64,000 nt of DNA, taken from contig NC_071335.1 of NCBI RefSeq assembly GCF_027744825.2, positions 9,587,001 to 9,651,000 of the forward strand, read 5' to 3'. Position numbers and translations under genes: made by a program. The notes below the pieces were generated by a model that worked only from the letters and a program-made list of their open reading frames with translations, made no database searches and was not told the origin of the DNA. Origin of the DNA: Synchiropus splendidus (lineage: Eukaryota > Chordata > Actinopteri > Syngnathiformes > Callionymidae). Shown here piece by piece: positions 42,653 to 51,400 of the stretch. The number at the start of each line of letters is the position of its first letter. Positions within the stretch are counted from its first letter, which is position 1.

Positions 42653-43808
42653 GCGAAAGTGCTCGGAGAGCTTGGCCGATGACTTTCCGGGTCTCGATCA
42701 ATTCCATAAGGCCCGAGACGTTGGAGCCGAACAGCGTGTCGTCGGAGATCGGCGCTCCGATCAGGTTATGCTTTTCCGGTTCCTTGAGCCCCGTCTTCTT
42801 GATCCACAGGTTGCGGGCCGCCATCTGGGTGAGGGCGCACGTGCGTGCACCGTCCACCGAGGCCGCCAGTGCCATTTTCTGGAAGGCCGCGGTAGAGAGC
42901 TGGATTCTCCTGAGCTCGTCCCCTGACACGGACTCTTTTTCGAACAGCAGCCTGTCCATGGATGCCGCCAGGAAGGTCATGTTGTTCGCCAGGGAACGGA
43001 CGTGCATGCCGCACGAATAAGCCTGGTCCAGGAAGGTGGCAGTAACGCGGTCTTTCTCCTCAGGGAGCCGCTCCTTACCGCCCGTCCAGAGCGAGGAGTT
43101 TGGCGCCAGACAGAAGTCGAGCGTGTCCCCCAGAGGTGGCAGCCCCCTGGTGGGATTGACGCCCTCCACAGTGGAGTAAACGGCATATCCCCTCGGTGGC
43201 GCCTTGATTGTGAAGGGCGCCTGGAGATCCTGGGCCGAGTGGGCCCAAAGCCTGGCCATCTTGGGAACCGTGGCTGAGGGTCTGGACGCCATCTTCGCAG
43301 CCTTTGCGGACAAAGGTATTGAGAAGTCCTCCTCCTCTGGTTCCGCCTGGGCAGGGAGGGACACCCCAAGTGTCTCCGCTGCCTCGCGGAAAAGTTGGAG
43401 CATTTCGTCCATCGGGTACCTGCTCAGGCTAGGCCCCGCTGGAGTACTCACGCCCTCGTCCACCACCCCCGGGTCGTCGTCGTCGTCGTCGTCATCGGGG
43501 AAAATCTTAAGGTGGACCTCCTCCTCATAGAAACACCGCTCATCCTCCTCAGTGACATCCGCCCAAACCATCCTCGCTGGGGGTGGTTTGGGAGTGGACT
43601 GAGGGGAAGAGAAGAGAGCCGACTCCTGGTCGGCTCTCTTCCAGCATGCCAGACCCTCCCGCCTGCGCCGCTCTTCTCCTGGCAGAGCCACGCAGGCGGG
43701 ACATGAGTCCAGCAGCTTCAGGTGCTCAGGCCCCAAGCAGACGACGCAGGCGTCATGCTTGTCGGACTCACCTAGAACATCAGCGCAGGACGCACAGGAA
43801 CGCTCCAT
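42513..43808 (-). CDS. DIRS Gag-like protein
   Basis: I chose ATG 43808 (MERSCASCADVLGESDKHDA), because the same start is kept in the DIRS fragment at 53993. The upstream in-frame part lies in the terminal repeat. 431 codons. The N-terminus has paired Cys (CASC, CVVC, CPAC). An acidic run of eight Asp at about residues 119-126 is encoded by a GTC/GAC triplet repeat at 43475-43497. The middle has ARLWAHSAQDLQAPFTIKAP and YSTVEGVNPTRGLPPLG; the later part has AASMDRLLFEKESVSGDELR. The frame is fully open. Gag would form the particle in which DIRS DNA is made. Two diverged relatives of this gene lie at 19360-19960 and 45120-45820. Confidence 0.88.
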   Translation of the reverse strand: MERSCASCADVLGESDKHDACVVCLGPEHLKLLDSCPACVALPGEERRRREGLACWKRADQESALFSSPQSTPKPPPARMVWADVTEEDERCFYEEEVHLKIFPDDDDDDDDPGVVDEGVSTPAGPSLSRYPMDEMLQLFREAAETLGVSLPAQAEPEEEDFSIPLSAKAAKMASRPSATVPKMARLWAHSAQDLQAPFTIKAPPRGYAVYSTVEGVNPTRGLPPLGDTLDFCLAPNSSLWTGGKERLPEEKDRVTATFLDQAYSCGMHVRSLANNMTFLAASMDRLLFEKESVSGDELRRIQLSTAAFQKMALAASVDGARTCALTQMAARNLWIKKTGLKEPEKHNLIGAPISDDTLFGSNVSGLMELIETRKVIGQALRALSHGPETSGASFQRTSGPESRQRGPLSPPRGSPILDFIRRSFICRSPR

Positions 43809-43841
43809 AATAACCCGATGGTTGTAGTCGCAGGCTGAGTG

Positions 43842-44002
43842 GAAAAAGGAGCAGAGTGGAAGGAGCAGGGGAGATTTATACGCGGTGGGTGGTGCCTTCC
43901 TGGGCGGAGAGCCAATCTGTCGAAGTCTCAGGCCGAGGCCAGTGCCTCGATGTGGATTAACCAATTGCGAAGGCCGTTAGGGCGGAGCACATATGAAATA
44001 GA
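43842..44002 (-). repeat. DIRS inverted terminal repeat (5' side)
   Basis: Complement of 40350-40512. Its outer edge reads TTCTATTTCATATGTGCTCC, copied in the ICR. The same repeat, in plus orientation, begins the fragment at 53808. Confidence 0.9.
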
Positions 44003-44029
44003 ACCTTTATTCACCTTCTGTGGTTCTGC

Positions 44030-44580
44030 TTAAAGTCCCCCCCCCCACCCAGTTCAGCCATGCCCTCAAGCCTCCTTTTTGTCATGTCATTAAACATACA
44101 AAGTTCAACTTTAATGAAATCTGCTGGCTCCTCCACCAGCATGTATACAACAGCAGGAAGCACCAGGAAGAAATCCTGGTGCCTTAGATACAATGATCCT
44201 TTGTCAGCCACATGCGGCTCTTTTCCCAGTTTCATGCGGTTCTTCACCAAACTTTGTCAGTGCCTAAACTAAACGTATGGCATGCGTTTCACCTGTTATT
44301 CATTGTCCTTACATATTTGTAGGATGTGGCTCTTTTCAGCAACAAAGTAAAACAATGTGGCTCTTAGCCTCCGACTGGTTGGCCACCCCTGGTTTAACTG
44401 CTCAAACTTGATATTCTATTGCTAAGATTCAGTAGTACAAATAATGAGACTAAAGAATTAGTGAGTCATAGTCAAGACATCCTTTTTGCTGCTTTTTCCT
44501 CTCCAGTTTTGACTTCAACTGGAGTCCATCCTTCCTAGTACTATGGCGTGTGGCATTAGAAGGATGGGGGGGGGGCGTAA
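44030..44580 (+). repeat. repeat block U3, copy c
   Basis: Follows the DIRS insertion and continues collinearly with 18270-18690 of copy 1 (poly-C tract, ACAACAGCAGGAAGCACC, GAATTAGTGAGTCATAG). It contains about 170 bp at 44210-44390 with a CCACATGCGGCTC and GTGGCTCTT pattern that is absent from copy 1 and looks like a hAT-end-like insertion. No gene. Confidence 0.65.
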
Positions 44581-44629
44581 TATCTTGCCAACCTCAGGTA
44601 ACACCTGTGACGTGGCAAAATGGCGACGT

Positions 44630-45920
44630 GAAAGTAAGGTCTGTCAGATCCACAGAGGTCATCCAGTCCCCTGGTCTAATGCACTCGACTAATTGCCTGA
44701 GTTTATGGAGACATCACAAATCCCCGTGAAAGCGGGTGGTTGGTGACAAAACTAAAGCGTAACCCCTGATCGGCATCCTGTTTAACCACGCAGAGAGGGA
44801 TTGCACAGACCCACATATGCTGAATGAGATTCCATCAGGGGTGGGGGGGGGCACGCGAGGAGACGCGGTTTTTTTTCCTCTTACGGGCTTGAACCTGTTG
44901 AATGAGACCGTCCCTCAGGACCAGGTAGCATATGGCCCGTAAAAGTGGAACTCGTATGTTGAGACACACACACGTCAACATTACCTGAAGACAGGACATA
45001 TCCTTTGAAAGATTTATTAGTTTGGGTCGGCAGGAATGATGGGGAGCTGAGCTGGGTCGCAGAGCTACCTGGAGTCCACCTGGACTTCTCTGCATCCGAA
45101 CCGCTCCCTAAACCGAGATGAAGAGGACACAGGAGCGCACCAGGTAGTTTTAGGGCCAAACAAAATGTCGAGTGTCCAGATGTGCGCCCCGTCCACTGAC
45201 GCGGCCAGCGCCATCTTCTGGAACTCTACTGCTGTTATTTGAGCATGTCGGTGTTCCTCCCCTTCCAGCCTGTCCTTCTCAGAGGGACCGATCCAACACT
45301 GCTGCCAGGAAAGCCATTATGTAAGACAGCCTGTATGTGTATGGCACAGGTATAAGGTCTGTCTAAGAAGAACACTGTGGTGCGGTCCTTCTCATCAGGG
45401 AGCCGCTGCTTGGCTCTGGTCCAGCGCATGGTTGAGGGGGCCAGGTAGAACCCCTGTACTTCACCCAGAGGAGGAGGTCCCTTGGTGGGGTCCACACCTT
45501 CCATTGTGGAGTACACAGTGAAGCCTCTAGGGGGTGCCTTGATGGACAGGGGAGCCATGAGGTGCTTGCGAGAGTGAGCCCACAGCCGCACCATCTGGTG
45601 GACTTCCTCAGGGCCCTGCTCTGTGGAAGGAGTGGTACTCCTAGTACCTCCGCTGCCGCTTTGAAGAGGCTGGGCATTTCTTCCATATGGCACATTTGCT
45701 GAATGGGCCCCACTGGTGTGCACTCGCCCTCCTCCATGCGCGATTGAGCCTCATCATCCGGAAAGACGTTGAGGTGGACCTCGTCGTAAAAATGACAGTT
45801 GTCTTCACCAATGCCCACAGCCCAAACCGGCTTCGCTGGAGCTGAGGAGTCATCGTCACTGGGGGGGAGCCAACCATGTAGTCAACATCTCCTGGGAGTG
45901 CCAAGCATGTGGGACAGGAA
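44630..45920 (-). pseudogene. degenerate DIRS-like gag/RT remnant, copy 2
   Basis: Collinear with 18740-19990 and somewhat better preserved. At 44650-44700 the RT-like DNA GAGGTCATCCAGTCCCCTGG is found. The gag-like frame 45723-45235 has VRLWAHSRKHLMAPLSIKAP, TVYSTMEGVDPTKGPPPLGE, GFYLAPSTMRWTRAKQRLP and EKDRTTVFFLDRPYTCAIHI, clearly homologous to the intact DIRS gag at 42513-43808. Upstream pieces (FYDEVHLNVFPDDEAQSR) match the acidic part of that gag. No ITR, ICR or recombinase part remains. Confidence 0.7.
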
Positions 45921-45959
45921 TCTAGCCATCTTAAGATGGTCCTGACCTCATGGCTCCTC

Positions 45960-46700
45960 GTGAATGTAATGTACCTTCGACGTACGCAGGCGCCGCCATC
46001 GGAATCATTGCAGGATGAGTGGTCTGTAAAGCCTCACAGCCGACAAGGGAGATGGGGGGGTACACATTTAAGTATGAAACAGCCGAATTGTACCTTTTTT
46101 TTTTTTTCATCAGCTGGAGGATGACGAAACCTTGACTGCCTCAACAGATGCTGTGTTATAGTCAAACGACTGGGGTGTACTGAGAGCGGTGAAAAAAAAT
46201 GTTCCAGGGGCTGAAGAACAGCTTTGTCAGAGCCAGGTCTAACAACCTGGAGCGAATGGAAACCGACATTCATAGCTCTATGGCTGGCTAAAATCTTGGG
46301 ATCAGGATGATGTCCTTCCTCCAGGAGATTGGACTTTGGTCTCTCTGGTCCTGTTCAGTAAAGGTTAAATATCTCTGCAATAGAGCATCATACTTTTTAA
46401 TCTTCTCATAGGAGTTTAAGTGAGAATCATTTAGAATGGACCTCATCTTCTCATTCAATTAATCTTCGGCAGTTTCACGGATGTCGGAGGTTGGACGTGA
46501 TAACTGTCCAGAAAATGTATCTCGTCTCTCCTCAACAAATGAACGAGTCTTCATGGTGTTTTACTCCCGATTGCTCTTACAGAATCCTTTGTTTACGCTT
46601 CACGCACACCTTTATTAACCACGAGTTTGTTTTTCTTCTGATTTTATTTATTTATTTTTGTTCCTTAAGTAAACCTGCGTTCCCTTTTATAAGCGCTGAG
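45960..46700 (+). repeat. repeat block U5 and Polinton-side spacer
   Basis: 45970-46090 matches 3765-3880 (ACGCAGGCGCCGCCATCGGA). 46260-46385 matches 20115-20335 in part (GACTTTGGTCTCTCTGGTCC). 46385-46700 has no match I can see in copy 1, where it is deleted together with 46700-47175. Frames at 46491-46706 are not recognisable. Confidence 0.5.
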
Positions 46701-47118
46701 ATCTAAAGCAGACGTTTTTGGTACGTACAGTGACGTTGAGGAAGTATCCCGGTCCTTAGTCTGTAGCGTTCTGGACATGAGGGTGTGAGATCAACAAGTA
46801 CCCGTGAGCGCAAGCAGTAGCGTCTTTTAAAAATTTAATAAACAAAACAGCAGTCTCAAGCCACAATCACCCGCGGTGCTTTTAAATAATCAGACTCCAA
46901 ATAGACCTTAGTCTGGTTGACCTTCAGTCAGATCAGTCCACGTCGTCTGCCACCAAGTCCTTGTTTTTGGAGCCCTGGGATTTCAGACACCAGAGGTTTA
47001 TTCGTAATGTCCTTCCTGACGATTTCTGTAACGATAAGACATATGCATCCCAGCTGATTATTCATTGAAATAGTTGTTAATCTTACCTTGACGCAGATTT
47101 CTTGTCACCCGTCGGTAT

Positions 47119-47574
47119 CTACGTGCTTGACGCGTTAGATGACGACTGTATTTCGCGTTGATGTAGACGACGTTCAAGCGTACGTACTGGGCATTCAAGC
47201 TGTTTTACAGTCGTTGCAGCATAGAACGCTAATAGAGTCGGTGATGGTGGAGTCTGGGGTTGGTCTTGGGATGATGCGACAGAGCGCTCAGGGGCTGGTG
47301 GTAGAGTCCGGGGTTGGTTGGGGGGTGATGCGACGCAAGTCTGTGGCAGTATCCGAGGCGCTGTCCGGGGGTGGTCTGAGGTCGCTGGTGGTGGAGGTGT
47401 GGGTTGCACAGATGCTGATGTCAAGTCCTCAGCAGGGAACGATCCAGATAGTAGATCCAGCGGTACCATAGAAACCGTTGTCGATGTCTCCCACAAAGAG
47501 TGAGTGAACGCACTACTCCTCCGACCTCTGACTGACCGTCTGTTTTTTGCAGACGTTGAACAAAACAAAAACAT
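47119..47574 (-). pseudogene. Polinton proline-rich frame (P2)
   Basis: The frame shares MVPLDLLSGSFPAED, PPAPERSVASSQDQP and FYAATTVK with 34042-33719 and is open for 151 codons. Part of the N-terminal portion (RRSVRGRRSSAFTHS) results from a deletion junction near 47490. Composition alone does not give a function. Confidence 0.35.
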
Positions 47575-47819
47575 AGGTAGTTAAATATAAAACACATCGA
47601 CAGAATGCGGTTAAAATACATTTTCGACTGAACTGAATGTTTTGCTCTCACCGTCGAACAGTTGAAGCGTCCCCTCCAATGAATGACCCGACTCCTTGGT
47701 GTCCGGACAACTTCCTGGTCTTGTCTGATTTCCGGGTTCCTGGCGATGCACATACACATGTGTATACACTTAATACATATCTTTATTCTCTACCTAGTTA
47801 ACGTAATTATGATGAGAAT

Positions 47820-48565
47820 TGCTGTCTCCTTCTCACCAATGACTCGCGACGGTCCTGCCTTCTGCGACAAATTATACCGTCGCTTACGGCTCAGAGCGCT
47901 GATTTCTCCCCTTCGGTCGATTTCCGATCGAGGAGTGGTAAACTCGTCCTCGCTGTCTGATAATAATAGACGGCGTGTTCGGCGCCTCCGCGCTGCTCTC
48001 TTGAAGCCGCGCTCCCGGCTTCACTGCCGACGGATCCGCGTGGACGCCACCGTCTTCGAAAGTTACACGCATTAACCGCTCGAGCTCCTCAGCGCAAATC
48101 AACGTCTCTGGGAAGTTATTCGCGGAGGCGATAATGTCTGAAAAATAGAAGGGAGGCTGTTGTAGTACATAATAGAGATATTAACAACGAATTATAAAAT
48201 AATTAAATCTTTTTTACCTGTATCACTCTGCGTTAAATGAACGTCACACAGATGAGTGACGACATCTGGATGAAAAGTGATGTGATATGTGATCAACCTG
48301 ACAAAGTTTTTTTATTATACTTATATATGTAAATGTAGATACATAGATATACTGTATACATATATGTATGTATATTGCGTGTGTGTGTATGCATATATAT
48401 ATATATATATATTCACCCAGGGCGTGCAGAGGAAGAGGCATCCATACCGAGACTGGAGTCTGATTGAAAAAGAGTTGGATGTCGTTCTGGAAGGTCTGGT
48501 CAGCAGCCAAGGTTACTCCTGAACTGATGTAAAATGTGGTCTGAGTCAGGGTCACCTAAATACTC
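47820..48565 (-). pseudogene. spliced Polinton gene of unknown function (P2)
   Basis: Same pieces as at 34687-35455: CAEELERLMRVTFEDGGVHA, NTPSIII, RGEISALSRK-equivalent DNA, THLCD-equivalent DNA and the outer frame QTTFYISSGVTLAADQTFQN. The microsatellite in the intron is (GT)n(AT)n. Different small gaps from P1 show independent decay. Confidence 0.4.
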
Positions 48566-48891
48566 CGGTTATATGGGCAGGGCCTTGGAACAGCTGTTGT
48601 GATACCTTAGTTGATCTGGATACTTCAAAACAATGCCGGAAGAGCTCAGCGTCTGCTAGGTAGCTCAGAGGTGTGAACCTTCCCCCAGCCAAATGGTGCA
48701 ATTTGAAAAGGAGGGGTCTACAGGTGGGTGACCGGTGTGTGTGTGCACTTTGTCTTAACAATGTTGTCTGAAGACAGCGAGGTTTGCCTTCAGACGGAAC
48801 AATGAGGTTTGTCTTCAGACAGGTTTTATTAGTTCCGGGGGCCATCAATAAATCTATACGGGTTTGACATATTGGCGTTTCACTCTTCTCT

Positions 48892-49033
48892 AGTGTTAAT
48901 CAAGAGAGCTTAATAGTCTCCTGAAAACTATATTTCAGGTGGTGCCCAAACTTTCGAGGTGATATTGTTTTTCATAATATCCACGTCACAGACGCAGGCG
49001 TCCGTGACCAGACAATCCTTCACTTTCACTACA
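48892..49033 (-). repeat. end fragment of the TG...CA element
   Basis: Complement of 14823-14968: it ends CACTTTCACTACA at 49033 and contains GTCACAGACGCAGGCGTCCG. It abuts the Polinton P2 end without spacing, so one of the two insertions or a deletion created this junction. Confidence 0.8.
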
Positions 49034-49179
49034 CCCATTTCATCAGATCCTAGTGATAAAGAACAATTTTTCACACGTCAAATGCCACGTTCGCCCTGTT
49101 TTTTTCTTTTGTTGACACAAAGGAATGGCTTGACTTAAGGAAAACTCAGAAAGAAAGCTTTACTGGGCTGCAATGGACT

Positions 49180-50020
49180 AATGTGGTTTCAAAAGGAATT
49201 AAAACACTCCATCCACACTGCAGCTTTGCATTTAAACATTACACTCCCCTAAAACCCGTTGACTTTTTAAATGTTCTGGTTATTGCCGATTTGAGGATTT
49301 CTGAGGATTTCCCTGTCACCTTCACCATCGACATAAAAGATGAACACACCCTGAAAGCTGATGTGGTGAGGTGTGCCACTGCACACTGAACCTAAACATC
49401 GACCCGTACGAGCAGATTTGCACAGTGAATATGAAGATATTAGACAGCCAAACTTCCTTGGAGTATTTATCTGGGGTCCATTGAAAAACTCTCTGAGGAC
49501 ATTGTCCAACCTGTCTGCAGGGATGGAGTGCCCACAAAAGAGGCCCTCAGAAAATAGGGCCACCCAAACGAGTTGCTCACTGCATGCACTATTGCGCCAA
49601 CATACAGGCTCAGACTCAGAGGTTCTGAAGAAAGTAATAATGCATCCTAAAGGCATAATGCCATGGTCTGAAAAGACACTTGCAGTGTATTACAAGAGAT
49701 GCAACGATGATGTTGTGTATTTGGATGCAACAGAAAGCATAATACAGAATGTGCCAGAGATCAACCATATTAAATCTATGAGCTTGTGGTGAGAAATCCC
49801 GCTACAGGCGCATCTCCCCCGCCTGCTGCAACATGCGTTACCCCTGACCATACACACAGCATCAGAGACATGCTTCCTGCAGGCATTCCACACAGATGTC
49901 AGAAGACTGTATGGAACTCAAGCAGTGAGGAGGCCTGTCATGTTCATTTGTGATGGCTCTCTAGTTCTAGTTTTACTATATTCCATCTCATTCACCTTTC
50001 GTGGAATGCCATTACAAGCA
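49180..50020 (+). pseudogene. unclassified DDE-type transposase-like gene, decayed
   Basis: Frame 49183-49389 has KPVDFLNVLVIADLRISEDF and DEHTLKADVVRCATAH. A shifted frame 49373-49792 has DSEVLKKVIMHPKGIMPWSE then AVYYKRCNDDVVYLDATESI, in which DAT looks like the first catalytic Asp of an RNase H-fold transposase. Further on, RPVMFICDGSLVLV near 49940 looks like the second. Later blocks (SHVM near 50085) fit the same gene type. Stops and shifts occur about every 100 codons. A piece of a second copy lies at 1558-1745. I cannot place it in a named superfamily from sequence alone. Confidence 0.55.
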
Positions 50021-50429
50021 CTTTGAAGTGGTCACTGGCCAACTACAAATGGACAAATTTGACTATCCTTATTTTGCACAAGTGTCTTAGCCATGTGATG
50101 AAAATGCTAAGGATCTGTGCACAGAACAGTTCGGGGTGCTCTTGACTACTATCCCTGTGAATTTGAAGAGCTTTTAATTTTGAATTATGAAGTAAATGGA
50201 CTACGTATTGCAATAATGTGTCAAATGTAGTTTAAAAAGCTCTTCGCCAAAACATCACAAGGGGTCAGTGAAATATTTCAGCCACCAGCTGTTCCAGACC
50301 ATCAGCTGGCCAAAATCGATTAGAGCTTTAACTACGCTCAGAGAGCCGCCACTAGTACCGCAACATAGTCCTCCATGATGAGGCCGAGTCATGCCACACA
50401 ACCGTTCCCGACGACAGTTCTGGCCATGA

Positions 50430-51400
50430 GGACGACATGTCAGATGTCGATTACAATGAGGAAGACCTCATGCAAACGCTTTGGAGGAGGCACGATGGAT
50501 GCAGAATTACAAACACCATGCTTCAGGACAAACGTGAGGTAGAGAAGCTTGTTCGCAATAAAGATCTGCAATCCGCTTTATATTGCTACATAGAGGCACT
50601 CCAGCATATTTTTGTGAAAACTGAATGATTTGTTTGCCATGATTCGCCACCGGGACACCCCGACCTTCTTCTGCACATTTTCTGCAGCAGAAATGCGCTG
50701 GAGGTCATCGCTGCCATTGAGGCGCTGCAGGCTGAAGCGGTAGATTTTGACGCGCTCGATCGGGCCACCAAGTGAGACATCCCTCACAGCAATCCTATCA
50801 AGACCAAGCGCATGTTTGACAAATGTGTTGAGTCACTCCTCTGAGATCTCATACTCACTCCTGCACAACCCATTGGCAAGGTAGTGGACTATTACCATGT
50901 GGAATTCCAGAACAGAGGAAATCCACACATCCAATGCTTGATTTAGATTGAAGGTGCACCCGTGTTCGAGGAAGACTCTGATCAGTCGGTTTGATTTTGT
51001 CTCTTGATCACCGCCAAGATGCCTGATCCAAACACTCACCCAGAGCTGTACAAGAAGGTCAGAGAGCTTCAGATCCACAGCAAATCACACTCAAAGATTT
51101 GTGTGAAGGCAATTGGTGCCACTTCTCGTTTTGGCTTCCCTAAACTGCTGTGCTCCAGCACCATGATCATCAGGGAGAGACATCAAGGCTGAAAGCCCAA
51201 TTCTGCAATTCCTTCTTCTGTGACCCTTGAGCAGCTTCTGACCGCGGCATGTCTGTTGGAGACTTTTACCATCTCCCGCCTGTGAGACAGGCCAAACCTC
51301 ACACTCCCGTTCAGATGACATGCCCTACACTGAGATGCTCAACTGCATTTGCGTCAAAGACAGGTCAGAAGACTCCAGAAGAGAGATTGTTGCTAACTAG
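50430..51400 (+). pseudogene. Helitron Rep/helicase remnant
   Basis: Frame 50437-50628 ends in a block before the domain with the conserved core; next comes [17 protein letters not shown] near 50650, typical of the Helitron Rep N-domain. After shifts: [20 protein letters not shown] near 50870-50920, where the HUH nickase motif should be H-x-H but reads PHIQCL. Then ITAKMPDPNTHPELYKKVRE and CVKAIGATSRFGFPK at 51000-51150. The catalytic Tyr region and helicase are not recognisable. Helitrons replicate by rolling circle; this copy lost the second His of HUH as well as its frame. Confidence 0.75.

Larger units (their letters stand above)
40328..44002 (-). mobile_element. DIRS retrotransposon, internally deleted, with ITRs and ICR
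   Basis: Collinearity of copy 1 and copy 2 is interrupted precisely here, with no target duplication, as expected of DIRS. The element has inverted terminal repeats, an internal complementary region next to one repeat, and gag, RT and tyrosine recombinase genes on the minus strand. Length is 3.7 kb against roughly 6 kb for complete fish DIRS, because the RNase H, methylase-like and first recombinase part are missing. The target was a T/A-rich sequence equivalent to about 18200 in copy 1. Confidence 0.9.
46700..48891 (-). mobile_element. Polinton deletion derivative P2
   Basis: Collinear with P1 in four steps: 46700-46830 equals 26455-26570 (ATPase tail), 46830-47090 equals 30868-31085, 47100-47475 equals 33640-34010, and 47490-48891 equals 34390-35690 plus 36760-36809. 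The ATPase core, polymerase and acidic ORF are missing in one deletion, and the ZBED-like hAT of P1 is absent. P2 keeps only the noncoding or unknown part near one end, so it could only move with help. Its outer end coincides with that of P1. Confidence 0.75.

Noticed and set aside
42219..42926. 235-codon plus-strand ORF across the DIRS gag/RT overlap
   Set aside because: Antisense of two overlapping, clearly coding DIRS frames in GC-rich DNA; no domain resemblance.
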